A stretch of 64,000 bases of DNA from NCBI RefSeq assembly GCF_051961875.1, contig NZ_JBQCCV010000249.1:8946-72945 (forward strand). The letters are read 5' to 3'. Under the pieces are notes generated by a model, which saw nothing but the letters and a program-made list of their open reading frames with translations, was not told the origin of the DNA and made no database searches. This DNA comes from Intrasporangium_A sp051961875 (GTDB lineage: Bacteria > Actinomycetota > Actinomycetes > Actinomycetales > Dermatophilaceae). This document shows, in pieces, positions 15,696 to 24,079 of the stretch (the stretch's first letter is position 1; every line of letters begins with the position of its first letter). The position numbers were made by a program, and so were the translations under genes.

Positions 15696-18600
15696 ATGAC
15701 CATCACCTCGTCCTCGACCCCCGCGGTCTCCTGCGCCCTCGACATCGGCGGCATGACCTGTGCATCGTGCGTCGGTCGTGTCGAGAAGGCGCTGCGGCGG
15801 GTCCCCGGGATCACGTCCGCGGAGGTCAACCTCGCCACGGAGGTCGCTACCGTCAGCTACGACCCCGTTGCGGTCGACGTCTCCCAGCTGATCGACGCCG
15901 TCGAGCGGGCCGGCTACACCGGCTCCGTGCGAGCCACCCCGGAGACGTCCGGGCAGGGCCCCTCACCCGAGCGGCCGGGACCTCTCACCGACGCGGCACC
16001 GGAAGGGGACTCCCACCTCGCTGACCTGAAACGCAAGTGGCAGGTGGCCCTGACCACCGGGCTCGCCCTGATGGCGGTCATGTACCTTCCGGTGCCGATC
16101 GACGCCATGGACTGGCTGATGCCGGCAATCCTCGTGGTCGCCACGGTCGTGCAGTTCTGGGCCGGCCGCCAGTTCTACGCGGCAGCGTGGGCAGCCGCGC
16201 GGCACCGGGCCACCAACATGAACACCCTCGTCGCCCTGGGCACCGGGATTGCCTACGGGTACAGCGCGTTCGTCACACTGTGGCCGGGCGCGGCAGAGTC
16301 CTGGGGCCTACCGCTGCACGTGTACTTCGAGACCTCCCTGGTGATCATCGCGCTCGTCCTGCTCGGCCGCTGGCTCGAGGCCCGCGCCAAGAAGCGGACC
16401 GCCGCGGCGGTCACCGCCCTGCTGGGGCTCGCGCCAGCCACCGCCCGCGTCGTCGTGGACGGCGACGAGCGTGACGTTCCCCTCTCCGAGGTGACGGTCG
16501 GTGACGTGGTCCGGGTGCGTCCGGGCGAGAAGGTGCCTCTCGACGGCGTCGTCGTCGAGGGCAGGTCCAGCATCGACGAGTCGATGCTGACCGGTGAGCC
16601 GATGCCCGTCGGCAAGGCTCCCGGGGACGTGGTGATCGGGGCGACCCTGAACGGCACGGGATCGCTGCTCGTCCGCGTCACCGCCGTGGGGGCCGACAGC
16701 ACCCTCGCCCAGATCGTCCGCATGGTCGAGGACGCCCAGGGGTCGAAGGTGCCGATGCAGCGGCTCGCCGACCGGATCTCGGCGATCTTCATTCCCGCCG
16801 TCCTCGTGGCGGCCGCACTGACCTTCACGGCCTGGGCCCTGTTCGGACCCGCCGACACCCGCATGACGATGGCCATCAGCACGACGATCGCGGTGTTGAT
16901 CATCGCGTGCCCCTGCGCCCTCGGCCTCGCCACTCCGACGGCCGTCATGGTCGGCACGGGCAAGGCCGCAGAGCACGGCATCCTCATCGGTAACGGCGAG
17001 GCACTGGAACAGGCACAGCGGCTCACCGCCATCGTGCTCGACAAGACCGGCACCATCACCACCGGCCGACCCGCTATGGCCGGCCTCATCCCCGTCGGCG
17101 GTTGGGAGCCGGATGAGCTGCTCGCGCTGGTCGCAGCCGCCGAGATCGGCAGCGAGCACCCGGTCGGCACGGCGATCGTGGCCGCGGCACGCGAACGGAA
17201 CCTCCCAGTGCCGCAACCGGACCGGTTCGTCGCCGTCCCTGGCCACGGCATCGACGCCACCGTGGGGGCCCGCCGCGTCCGCGTCGGCAACCGGGCCTGC
17301 ATGGCCGCCGCGGACGTTGACATCTCGGCCCTGTCGGCCGCGGCCGAGGAAGCCTCCGGCCAGGGACAGACCCCGGTCTTCGTCGCGGTGGACGGCGAGC
17401 CGGCCGGCCTGGTGACCATCGCAGACACGGTGCGACCCGAGTCGGTGGAGGCGGTCCGACAGCTCACCGCGCTCGGGCTGGACGTCTGGATGCTCACCGG
17501 GGACACGGAGGCGACCGCCCGCGCGGTCGCCCGCCAGGTCGGCATCGACCACGTGATCGCCGACGTGCTCCCTTCCCAGAAGGCCGAGGCAGTGCAGGCC
17601 CTGCAGGCCGCAGGCCAGGTCGTCGCGATGTGCGGTGATGGCATCAACGACGCGCCCGCCCTGGCCCAGGCCGACCTCGGCATCGCCGTCGGGACGGGCA
17701 CGGACGTCGCCATCGCCGCCTCCGACGTGACGCTCATCAGCGGCGACCTGCGCGGCATCGTCGCCGCCATCGCCCTGTCACGCCGCACGGTCACCACGAT
17801 CAAGCAGGGGCTGGCGTGGGCGTTCCTCTACAACGCCCTGCTCATCCCGGTCGCGGCCGGAGCCCTGTGGCCCGGCCACGGCATCCTGCTGGACCCCGTC
17901 CTCGCCTCGGCCGCGATGGCGATGAGCTCCGTCAGCGTCGTCACGAACGCGCTGCGGCTGCGCTCGTTCCGCAGGCCCTCGAGTACGGGCGAGATCTTGC
18001 ACCCACCGCTCCGGCGCCGGCTCGGGCAGTACGCCTACCTGGCCGGCGTGGCCGTCACGGCGCTCGCGGTCGGTACCGCGTTCACGTGGGCGAGCCGGAC
18101 CGAGACCGCCGAGCGGGGCATGAACGGCGTGCTCGCGTGGACGCAGCGTGCGGGGATGCCGATGCGTCCGGCCATGAGCACGATGATGACCGCCGACATC
18201 GAGCCGATCGAGGCGTCGGAGGCGGGCGTCGACGTCGCCGTCACCATCCCTGCCACGGCCAGGCCCGGCGTGCCGGTCCCCGTCACTGTCATCCTGACGG
18301 ACGGCACCGGCGGCAGGGTCACCGACCTCTCCCGGAGCCATGAGGTCTGGATGCACCTCATCGCGACCCGCGCCGATCTTGGCACCTTCGCGCACGTCCA
18401 CCCCGAGCCCACCGGACGTCCGGGCGAGCTCGCGACGACCATCGTGTTCCCGACCAGTGGTGACTATGTCGTCAACACCGAGTTCCGCCGGCGTGGCGAG
18501 ATGGGTGACCTGCACGACCGCGCCGTCGTTCACGTCGCCGGCCCCTCCCCCGCCCGGACCGTCCTGAGCGCGAGCACCCGCACCCGCGTCGTGGCCGGGG

Positions 18601-18977
18601 TGCAGGTCACTCTGGACGGTGAGATCCACGCGGGCGGAACGAGCGACCTGCACTTCCACCTCCGCGACGCTGCAACCGGTGCGCCGATCACGTCGTTGCA
18701 GCCTTACCTGGCCGCCGCCGGCCATGTCGTGATCATGCGAGCCGACGGGCAGATCTTCACCCACGCGCACGCCGACGTCCGGGACCAGGACGGCACCCCC
18801 GTCTTCGCCCTGCCCGGCCAGCGCTTCGGGCCCGACCTGACGGTGCACGCGGGCTTCCCGACGCCTGGGCTCTACCAGGTCTGGGGCCAGTTCCGACTCG
18901 ACTCCGGCGAAGTCATCACCGTCCCGTTCACCGTCGACGCGCGGTGCACCCAACCGCTGTGCCCCGCCGCACAGTGA
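15696..18977 (+). CDS. copA: Copper-type P1B ATPase with C-terminal membrane-anchored Met/His-rich domain
   Basis: A 1093-residue protein; ordinary CopA proteins have about 750. The N-terminal HMA domain has GMTCASC (residues 19-25). The ATPase core has TGEP (299-302), the transmembrane metal site CPC (405-407), the phosphorylation motif DKTGT with D449, the SEHPVG histidine motif and GDGINDAP (647-654). The core ends near residue 755. The remaining 320 residues hold one more hydrophobic helix (about 775-795), a Met-rich stretch (MPMRPAMSTMM) and beta-rich modules with HVHPEP, HFH and HAH motifs, which would face outside. Such extracellular modules are normally separate proteins. Expected role: Cu(I) export with hand-off to an external site. 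AGGAG lies seven bases before the ATG. Confidence 0.92.
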   Translation: MTITSSSTPAVSCALDIGGMTCASCVGRVEKALRRVPGITSAEVNLATEVATVSYDPVAVDVSQLIDAVERAGYTGSVRATPETSGQGPSPERPGPLTDAAPEGDSHLADLKRKWQVALTTGLALMAVMYLPVPIDAMDWLMPAILVVATVVQFWAGRQFYAAAWAAARHRATNMNTLVALGTGIAYGYSAFVTLWPGAAESWGLPLHVYFETSLVIIALVLLGRWLEARAKKRTAAAVTALLGLAPATARVVVDGDERDVPLSEVTVGDVVRVRPGEKVPLDGVVVEGRSSIDESMLTGEPMPVGKAPGDVVIGATLNGTGSLLVRVTAVGADSTLAQIVRMVEDAQGSKVPMQRLADRISAIFIPAVLVAAALTFTAWALFGPADTRMTMAISTTIAVLIIACPCALGLATPTAVMVGTGKAAEHGILIGNGEALEQAQRLTAIVLDKTGTITTGRPAMAGLIPVGGWEPDELLALVAAAEIGSEHPVGTAIVAAARERNLPVPQPDRFVAVPGHGIDATVGARRVRVGNRACMAAADVDISALSAAAEEASGQGQTPVFVAVDGEPAGLVTIADTVRPESVEAVRQLTALGLDVWMLTGDTEATARAVARQVGIDHVIADVLPSQKAEAVQALQAAGQVVAMCGDGINDAPALAQADLGIAVGTGTDVAIAASDVTLISGDLRGIVAAIALSRRTVTTIKQGLAWAFLYNALLIPVAAGALWPGHGILLDPVLASAAMAMSSVSVVTNALRLRSFRRPSSTGEILHPPLRRRLGQYAYLAGVAVTALAVGTAFTWASRTETAERGMNGVLAWTQRAGMPMRPAMSTMMTADIEPIEASEAGVDVAVTIPATARPGVPVPVTVILTDGTGGRVTDLSRSHEVWMHLIATRADLGTFAHVHPEPTGRPGELATTIVFPTSGDYVVNTEFRRRGEMGDLHDRAVVHVAGPSPARTVLSASTRTRVVAGVQVTLDGEIHAGGTSDLHFHLRDAATGAPITSLQPYLAAAGHVVIMRADGQIFTHAHADVRDQDGTPVFALPGQRFGPDLTVHAGFPTPGLYQVWGQFRLDSGEVITVPFTVDARCTQPLCPAAQ

Positions 18978-19009
18978 CCGTTGCGATCAAAAGGACCAGG
19001 AGACCAGCC

Positions 19010-19522
19010 ATGACCCCAGCAACAGCACCGACCCTCGAGGTCGTCGTCCGACGCGCCGCGCCCACCGATGCCGAGAGCGTGATGGAGATGGTCCGCGAGA
19101 TCGCGGCCCACGAGGGGCAGTCGGAGCACGTGACCGTCACCAGCGCGCGGTGGGCGGACGTGCTCGCCCGACCCGACGTCATCGTCCTCCTCGCGAGCCG
19201 GGATGGTCGAGACCTCGGGTACGTGTCGGCGATCCGTCGCCTGCACCTGTGGAGCGACCGGGACGTCATCGCCCTCGACGACCTCTACGTCCGCGAGGAG
19301 GCCCGCAACGCGGGGGTCGGGCGGGCCCTCATGGCCACCCTGGCTTCGCGTCATGCCGAACCCGACCGGCTCAAGATCACCTGGGGCGTGGAGCCCGACA
19401 ACCTGGCCGCGCAACGGTTCTACCAGCGCTTGGGCGCGGGCCTCAGACACAAGGTCGTCGCCGGTTGGGACCCAACCGGCTACGCCGACGTGGTCCGGAG
19501 CGGCGCCGCGCAGGGGCACTGA
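19010..19522 (+). CDS. GNAT-family N-acetyltransferase
   Basis: A 170-residue acetyltransferase. The acetyl-CoA site reads VREEARNAGVGRALMA (about residues 97-112), and the late motif NLAAQRFYQRLG is the standard C-terminal GNAT segment. It transfers an acetyl group from acetyl-CoA to an amine; the substrate is unknown. The ATG at 19010 has CCAGGAGACCAGCC upstream. It lies 32 bases after the P-type ATPase, so it is probably the last gene of that unit. It is also the last gene before the putative island boundary. Confidence 0.85.
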   Translation: MTPATAPTLEVVVRRAAPTDAESVMEMVREIAAHEGQSEHVTVTSARWADVLARPDVIVLLASRDGRDLGYVSAIRRLHLWSDRDVIALDDLYVREEARNAGVGRALMATLASRHAEPDRLKITWGVEPDNLAAQRFYQRLGAGLRHKVVAGWDPTGYADVVRSGAAQGH

Positions 19523-19546
19523 TCGGCTGGTCGCGCCTCCCCCGTC

Positions 19547-19631
19547 CGGAAACGCACGTGGCCCCCACACTGAGTGTGGGGGGGCCGCGTGGCGCTGCGA
19601 CGCGATTGGTAGCGGGGGCACTGTTTGAACC
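19547..19631 (+). repeat. Left direct repeat: tRNA-fMet 3'-end remnant plus terminator (putative attL)
   Basis: This 85-base stretch matches 41753-41835, which holds the 3' third of the initiator tRNA and its downstream palindrome. Both copies share the CGGAAACGCACGTGG start, the C5/G5 hairpin, GCGCTGCGACGCGAT and the TGGTAGCGGGGGCA acceptor end, and both stop matching in the T-loop. Here the palindrome has picked up two extra G and a mismatch. No other part of a tRNA is present, so this is not a functional gene. Confidence 0.75.
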
Positions 19632-20192
19632 CTTGAACTTCGGCGTCACGGGGCTCATTCAGCTTTCATCATGCACAATCGCTACCCCCCGTTACCTCCT
19701 CCTGGAGCCGCAGCCCGTCGAGTTGCTCGCCCTATCGCCCTATCGCGCGGGTGCGGAAACGGATCGGCGCACCGGTGGGGGTCGTGACTCTGCTGGGCGG
19801 CCGCGCGCTGCTGTCGCATCGTCGCGGATCAGGTCGGCGCGCGCCTGAAGGCGGCCAGCTACCACCGCTCGACTCGCTGGCCGGGTCGAAGGCGAGCCTG
19901 CGACGCCTCGCCCGTGCCTACCGAACTCCACCGTGGTGTGAGCAGGCTCCCTGCTTGCCGCCCGCACGGGAGAGGGAGCCGTCTGCGCATGTGACCGCGT
20001 ATCCGCCCGGACCTACGGTGGGCGGAGCCCATGTAAATGCGGGGGATTCGCTCACGGGTGGGAGGTTGGTGCGTAACCCTGCCACTGGACCCGCCGGTCA
20101 CCATGGCGGCTGTGCCGTGCTCGGGGCCCCCCATTCAAGAAGTTCACCACCTGCATAGGAACGTCTTTAAGCGTTGGGGTCTGGCGTTGGGA
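19632..20192. other. Non-coding stretch between att remnant and IS110 element
   Basis: No convincing gene lies in these 560 bases. An open frame runs on the plus strand from 19751 to 20158, but it has no ribosome site and its sequence (Pro, Arg and Gly rich) looks like a chance frame. The part nearest the transposase (roughly from 20050) should belong to the left non-coding end of the insertion element, where IS110-group elements encode their bridge RNA. The exact boundary cannot be placed by eye. Confidence 0.4.
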
Positions 20193-20246
20193 ACGTCCTC
20201 CTGATGCGCTTGTCGGGCTTGGTTTCCCATCGCAGAAGGAGGACGT
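20193..20246 (+). promoter_or_regulatory. Hairpin sequestering the transposase ribosome site
   Basis: The 10-base arm ACGTCCTCCT (20193-20202) pairs perfectly with AGGAGGACGT (20237-20246), which is the Shine-Dalgarno sequence three bases before the ATG. GATG/CATC inside the loop can extend the stem. In a read-through transcript the ribosome site would be masked, limiting transposase synthesis. The same structure could be part of the left-end bridge RNA region. Confidence 0.6.
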
Positions 20247-20248
20247 CC

Positions 20249-21598
20249 ATGTCTCACGGTAGTGGGGTCTCGCGGGGAGATCGGAACCGGAACGCACGGC
20301 TGGCTCGGCTGCGCGCGGCGGTGCCGGTCACGAACGCGATCGTCGGGATCGATCTGGCCGATCGCAAGCAGATGCTCGTGGTGTGCGACCACGACTCGCG
20401 GGTGCTGGCCCGGCGCACGTTCCGGTGCAAGGCCTGGGACCTGGGGGCCGCGCTGGACTGGGCCGTCGGGCGTGCCAGCGGCAACGGGTTCGCTGGGGTG
20501 ACGGTCGCGTGCGAGCCGACCGGGCACCGGTGGCGCATCCTGGGCCAGCTGGCGGCCGACCGCGCGATGAGCTTCGTGTGCGTGCAGCCGACGCTCTCCT
20601 CGTGGGCACGCAAGAGCGAGGACCTGACGTTCGACAAGACCGACGACAAGGACGCGGTCCTGATCGCCCGGCTGACGGCGCAGCTGCGCTGCTACCTGCC
20701 CGAACCGGTCGACGAGACGTGGGGCCGGCTGCGGCACCTGGGTGCCCGCCGGGAACAGCTGCTGGACGAGCATGTGGCGTGCGTGCAGCAGCTGCGCGAC
20801 CTGCTCGAATGTGTCTGGCCCGCCGTCCTGTCCGCGGCCGCGCACCCGTTCAAGTCCGTCACCTGGGTCGCGGCGCTGACCGTGGTGCTGCGCCGCGACG
20901 GTGGCGACCTGTCTCGCACCCGGCGCCTCGGGGCGGCCCGGTTCGAGCGCCGGGTCCACGCCGAAGTGACCCGGCGCGGCAAGGCCCGGCCGTGCCTGCG
21001 GATCGTGCGGCAGGTGTTCGCGGCCGCCTCCAGTAGCGCGGGCGTCCTCGAGCACCGGCGCGGCGCGCTGGAACGCGCCGAGTGGGTCCTGGACGACTGT
21101 GACACCGCCCGCGCCCAGCAGGCCGAGGTCGAGGCCCGGATGGTGGCCGTGCTGAACGAGCTGGAGCTGACCGACCTGGTCACCACCATCCCCGGCCTAT
21201 CCGCGGTCGGCGCCGCGGCGATCCTGGCCCAGACCGGAGACCTGTCCCGGTTCACCTCCGCCCGTGCCGTGGTCAAGCACGCCGGCCTCGCCCCCCGCGA
21301 GCGGATGTCCGGCACGTTCACCGGCAAGGCCCGGCTCACCGGCGCGGGTCGTCCGCCGCTGCGCACCGCGGCCTGGCGGGCGGTATGGGGATGCCTGCAA
21401 ACGAACAAGGTCTACGCCGCCCGCTACCGGCACCTGACCACCCGGGAGAAGAACAAACTCAAGCCGACCCAGGCACAGACCATCATCGCCGCCGCGATCC
21501 TGCGTCAGCTGCACGCCGTCGTCGTGCACCGCCAAGCCTGGGACGCGGCCCTGGCCACCGGGCACACCACGAGCCAGGGGCCGCTCATGGTTGCCTGA
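20249..21598 (+). CDS. IS110-family transposase (DEDD)
   Basis: A 449-residue recombinase. The N-terminal RuvC-like domain has D35 (GIDLADRK), E89 (ACEPTGHR) and the acidic cluster DKTDDKD at residues 129-135, which supplies the last two catalytic acids. The C-terminal Tnp20 domain starts with TTIPGLSAVGAAAILAQTGD and contains the serine segment RMSGTFTGKARLTGAG. It is longer than many IS110 enzymes (about 340-400 residues) because of a middle insertion near residues 150-260. The ATG at 20249 has AGAAGGAGGA directly upstream. The frame is intact, so the element may be active. Confidence 0.92.
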   Translation: MSHGSGVSRGDRNRNARLARLRAAVPVTNAIVGIDLADRKQMLVVCDHDSRVLARRTFRCKAWDLGAALDWAVGRASGNGFAGVTVACEPTGHRWRILGQLAADRAMSFVCVQPTLSSWARKSEDLTFDKTDDKDAVLIARLTAQLRCYLPEPVDETWGRLRHLGARREQLLDEHVACVQQLRDLLECVWPAVLSAAAHPFKSVTWVAALTVVLRRDGGDLSRTRRLGAARFERRVHAEVTRRGKARPCLRIVRQVFAAASSSAGVLEHRRGALERAEWVLDDCDTARAQQAEVEARMVAVLNELELTDLVTTIPGLSAVGAAAILAQTGDLSRFTSARAVVKHAGLAPRERMSGTFTGKARLTGAGRPPLRTAAWRAVWGCLQTNKVYAARYRHLTTREKNKLKPTQAQTIIAAAILRQLHAVVVHRQAWDAALATGHTTSQGPLMVA

Positions 21599-21845
21599 CA
21601 CCGCTCCTCGCGCGAGGCATGCGCGCGTCACCAGCAGGGCCGGGGCGAGCCTTCCGCGGCATTGAGAACCACCACCGGTATCTCGTCGCTCATCACGGGC
21701 CGCCCCGGCCCGTCGTCACCAAACCCGATCACACGCTGTCGAGCCACCAAGCTCCATTACCGCTATGCAGGGACGACGACGGGCCACCGGCACCCCGGTC
21801 CCCTTGACGTACAACGCCTCACGCTGATGAGCGGGTGACTTCTGT
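21599..21845. other. Right flank of the IS110 element, no gene
   Basis: This 247-base non-coding stretch lies between the convergent transposase and amidohydrolase ends. It includes the right end of the insertion sequence. Short dyads (CTCGCGCGAG; GGGCCGCCCCGGCCC) are visible. If the element belongs to the IS1111 branch, its guide RNA would be here rather than upstream of the transposase. Confidence 0.35.
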
Positions 21846-23081
21846 TCAACCCAACTCAGGAGAGGCTGCGCCTCCGTGGTGGACTACTCGTCCGGCCTGG
21901 ATGACCGTCCGTTCCGCGCACGGCGACCACAGGCACTCGCCGTCCTCGAACGGGTTGCCTTGTAGGACCAGCAGATCCGCGACACCACCTGCCATGACCC
22001 GGCCGAGGTCGGGCCGGCCGATGAGGCGTGCGTTGCGGGAGGTGGCCGAGCGCAGCAGTTCGAGCATTCCGGTCACCTCCGCCTGCAGCCGCAGCCCGTT
22101 GAGCTGCTCTGCCTCCAGCACACCCATCAGGTCGGTGCCGAACCCGATCGGCACGCCTGCCGCGGCCGCGATCTCGATCGCCTCGCGCCCGGCCTCGAGC
22201 ACCTCCTGGTTCTTCTCCCGGGAAACCTTGGCCATCCCCAGCTCCTCGCCACGCCGGTTCATCGCCTCGTAGCAGGCGAGCGTCGGCACCAGGAACGCGT
22301 CATGCTCGACCATCGCTGCGGCCGACGACGCGTCCAGCAGGTTGCCGTGCTCGATCGAGCGCACCCCGTTGCGGACGGAGTGCATGATCGCCTCGGGCGA
22401 GTACGCGTGTGCCGCGACGTAGCTGCCGCGACGGGTCGCCTCGTCGGTGACCGCGCGGATCTCCTCCGCTGAGTACTGCGGGATCCGGATGGGGTCGGTC
22501 AGCGAGATCACGCCTCCGGAGGCCATGATCTTGATCGCGTGGGCACCCTGCCGGAACCGCTCGCGGACCGCGACCCTCAGGGGGTCGATGCCGTCGACGA
22601 CCTCGACGTTGCGTCCGTCGCAGGGACAGCTGTGCCAGTGCTGGGGACGGCCGTCTCCGTGCCCACCGGTCTGGCTCAGTGCGGCGCCCGTGAACAGGTA
22701 GCGCGGTGAGGTGAGCCAGCCCTCACGGATCGCGCGGGCGATGCCGGCGTCTCCGCCGGCGACGTCGCGGATCGTTGTGAAGCCTCGCCGCAGGGCGCTG
22801 CGCAGCCTGGTGCCGGCTACGAGTGCGACGTAGCTGAGGTGGTTGGCCTCCGTGTCGAGCATGTCGAGGCTGATGCCGTAGGGGTGGCAGTGAGCGTCGA
22901 TGAGTCCGGGAAGAACCATGCCGCCGTGGGCGTCGACGATCTTGTCAGTTGGCCTGGCCGCAGCGCCGATGCTCTCGATGTGGCCGTCCCGGATGACGAC
23001 CGGCCCGTCGAGCAGCTCGGCGGACTCGCCGTCGAAGATTCCCGCGTTGATGATGGCGAGTCCACGAGAGTCGGCGCTCAT
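21846..23081 (-). CDS. Metal-dependent amidohydrolase (imidazolonepropionase/Xaa-Pro dipeptidase-like)
   Basis: A 411-residue amidohydrolase. The HxH metal pair is H64/H66 (DAHCH). AIKIMASGG carries the bridging lysine, AAHAYS and IEHGN the two later histidines, and GFGTDLMG the catalytic aspartate: the binuclear-zinc pattern of the prolidase/imidazolonepropionase branch. The N-terminal GIFDGESAELLDG and C-terminal ADLLVLQGNPFED segments form the flanking beta-sandwich. Its ATG overlaps the stop of the upstream ABC ATPase by four bases. As the last gene of the peptide-import operon it most likely hydrolyses an imported dipeptide or cyclic amide. Confidence 0.87.
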   Translation of the reverse strand: MSADSRGLAIINAGIFDGESAELLDGPVVIRDGHIESIGAAARPTDKIVDAHGGMVLPGLIDAHCHPYGISLDMLDTEANHLSYVALVAGTRLRSALRRGFTTIRDVAGGDAGIARAIREGWLTSPRYLFTGAALSQTGGHGDGRPQHWHSCPCDGRNVEVVDGIDPLRVAVRERFRQGAHAIKIMASGGVISLTDPIRIPQYSAEEIRAVTDEATRRGSYVAAHAYSPEAIMHSVRNGVRSIEHGNLLDASSAAAMVEHDAFLVPTLACYEAMNRRGEELGMAKVSREKNQEVLEAGREAIEIAAAAGVPIGFGTDLMGVLEAEQLNGLRLQAEVTGMLELLRSATSRNARLIGRPDLGRVMAGGVADLLVLQGNPFEDGECLWSPCAERTVIQAGRVVHHGGAASPELG

Positions 23082-24079
23082 TCCTCGGACCCGGCCAGGT
23101 GGACGCGGATGCAGGCGGCGCGGTGGCTGGGCCCGACGGGTTCTAGCGGTGGCCGGGACGAGGCGCATGCCTCGACGGCACGCCAACACCGGGTGCGGAA
23201 GGTGCACCCGGTCGGCGGGTTCGCGGGGCTCGGTACCTCGCCGGCCAGGACGATGCGGCGCGATTCGTCCCGGCGGCTGGGGTCGGCGACCGGGGCGGAG
23301 GACAGTAACGCCTGCGTGTAGGGGTGCTTCGGGTTCTCGTAGACCGCCTCGGTCGGTCCCTGCTCGACGACGCGTCCGAGGTACATGACGGCGACGCGGT
23401 CGGCGATGCTGCGGACCACGGCGAGGTCGTGCGAGATGAAGACGTATGAGAGCCCGAGCCGTTCGCGTAGGTCGCGGAACAGTTCGAGGATCTGGCCCTG
23501 GACCGAGACGTCGAGGGCGGAGAGCGGCTCGTCGCAGACAAGCACTTCGGGCTCGACGGCGAGGGCGCGGGCGATGCAGATTCGTTGGCGCTGCCCGCCG
23601 GAGAACTCGTGGGGGTAGCGGTGGCGGTGGGACGCGTTCAGCCCGACCATCTCGAGGAGCTCGACGACCCGCTCGGTGCGGTGTGAAGTTGGCACGAGGT
23701 CGCTGTGGATCTGGAGCGGTTCCCGCAGGATCGCATCGACCGTCATCCGGGGGTTGAGGGCCGAGTAGGGGTCTTGCAGCACGATCTGGATCCGTCGACG
23801 GAGCCGCCGGTCTGCCTTGGAGCCGGTTCCCCATTGGGCGTGGCCGACCGAGATGATGCCGCTCGTGAGGGGCTCGAGGTTGGTCAGGAGCGAGGCGAGG
23901 GTGCTCTTTCCGCAGCCGGACTCGCCGACGAGGGCGAGGCACTCCCCCGTTCGCAGCTCGATGTCGACGCCGTCGACGGCCTTGATGGCGAGTCTGCGGC
24001 CGCGGATGCCCGGTTCGCGGGCGGGGTAGTGCTTGACGAGGCCGGTGCCCTTCACGAGCACGTCAGTTGGCGTCGACAT
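23078..24079 (-). CDS. Oligopeptide/dipeptide ABC importer ATPase, OppF/DppF type
   Basis: A 333-residue ATPase with Walker A GESGCGKS near residue 50, signature FSGGQRQR, Walker B VLVCDEPLSALDVS and the C-terminal oligopeptide-transporter extension (HPYTQALLS, then CTFRTRCWRA) that marks the Opp/Dpp family. The extension's cysteines may hold an iron-sulfur cluster as in some relatives. It pairs with the OppD-type ATPase encoded just upstream; the two genes overlap by 17 bases. The ATG at 24079 begins MSTPTDVLVKGTGLVKHY, a normal family start. Confidence 0.92.
   Translation of the reverse strand: MSTPTDVLVKGTGLVKHYPAREPGIRGRRLAIKAVDGVDIELRTGECLALVGESGCGKSTLASLLTNLEPLTSGIISVGHAQWGTGSKADRRLRRRIQIVLQDPYSALNPRMTVDAILREPLQIHSDLVPTSHRTERVVELLEMVGLNASHRHRYPHEFSGGQRQRICIARALAVEPEVLVCDEPLSALDVSVQGQILELFRDLRERLGLSYVFISHDLAVVRSIADRVAVMYLGRVVEQGPTEAVYENPKHPYTQALLSSAPVADPSRRDESRRIVLAGEVPSPANPPTGCTFRTRCWRAVEACASSRPPLEPVGPSHRAACIRVHLAGSEE

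Larger units (their letters stand above)
20193..21790 (+). mobile_element. IS110-family insertion sequence (limits approximate)
   Basis: One DEDD transposase gene with non-coding flanks. No terminal inverted repeats are visible, as expected for IS110. About 247 bases follow the transposase before the next gene's end, with local dyads such as CTCGCGCGAG near 21607. The true ends probably lie outside the limits given here. The element sits 620 bases inside the left island boundary. Confidence 0.6.

Noticed and set aside
19607..19631. Second tRNA gene near the left island end
   Set aside because: Only the acceptor 3' strand and part of the T-arm are present; no anticodon, D-arm or 5' half follows, so it is a remnant.
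19751..20158. Open frame in the region left of the IS110 element
   Set aside because: No ribosome site, low-complexity Pro/Arg/Gly composition and no similarity to a recombinase that I can see; treated as non-coding.
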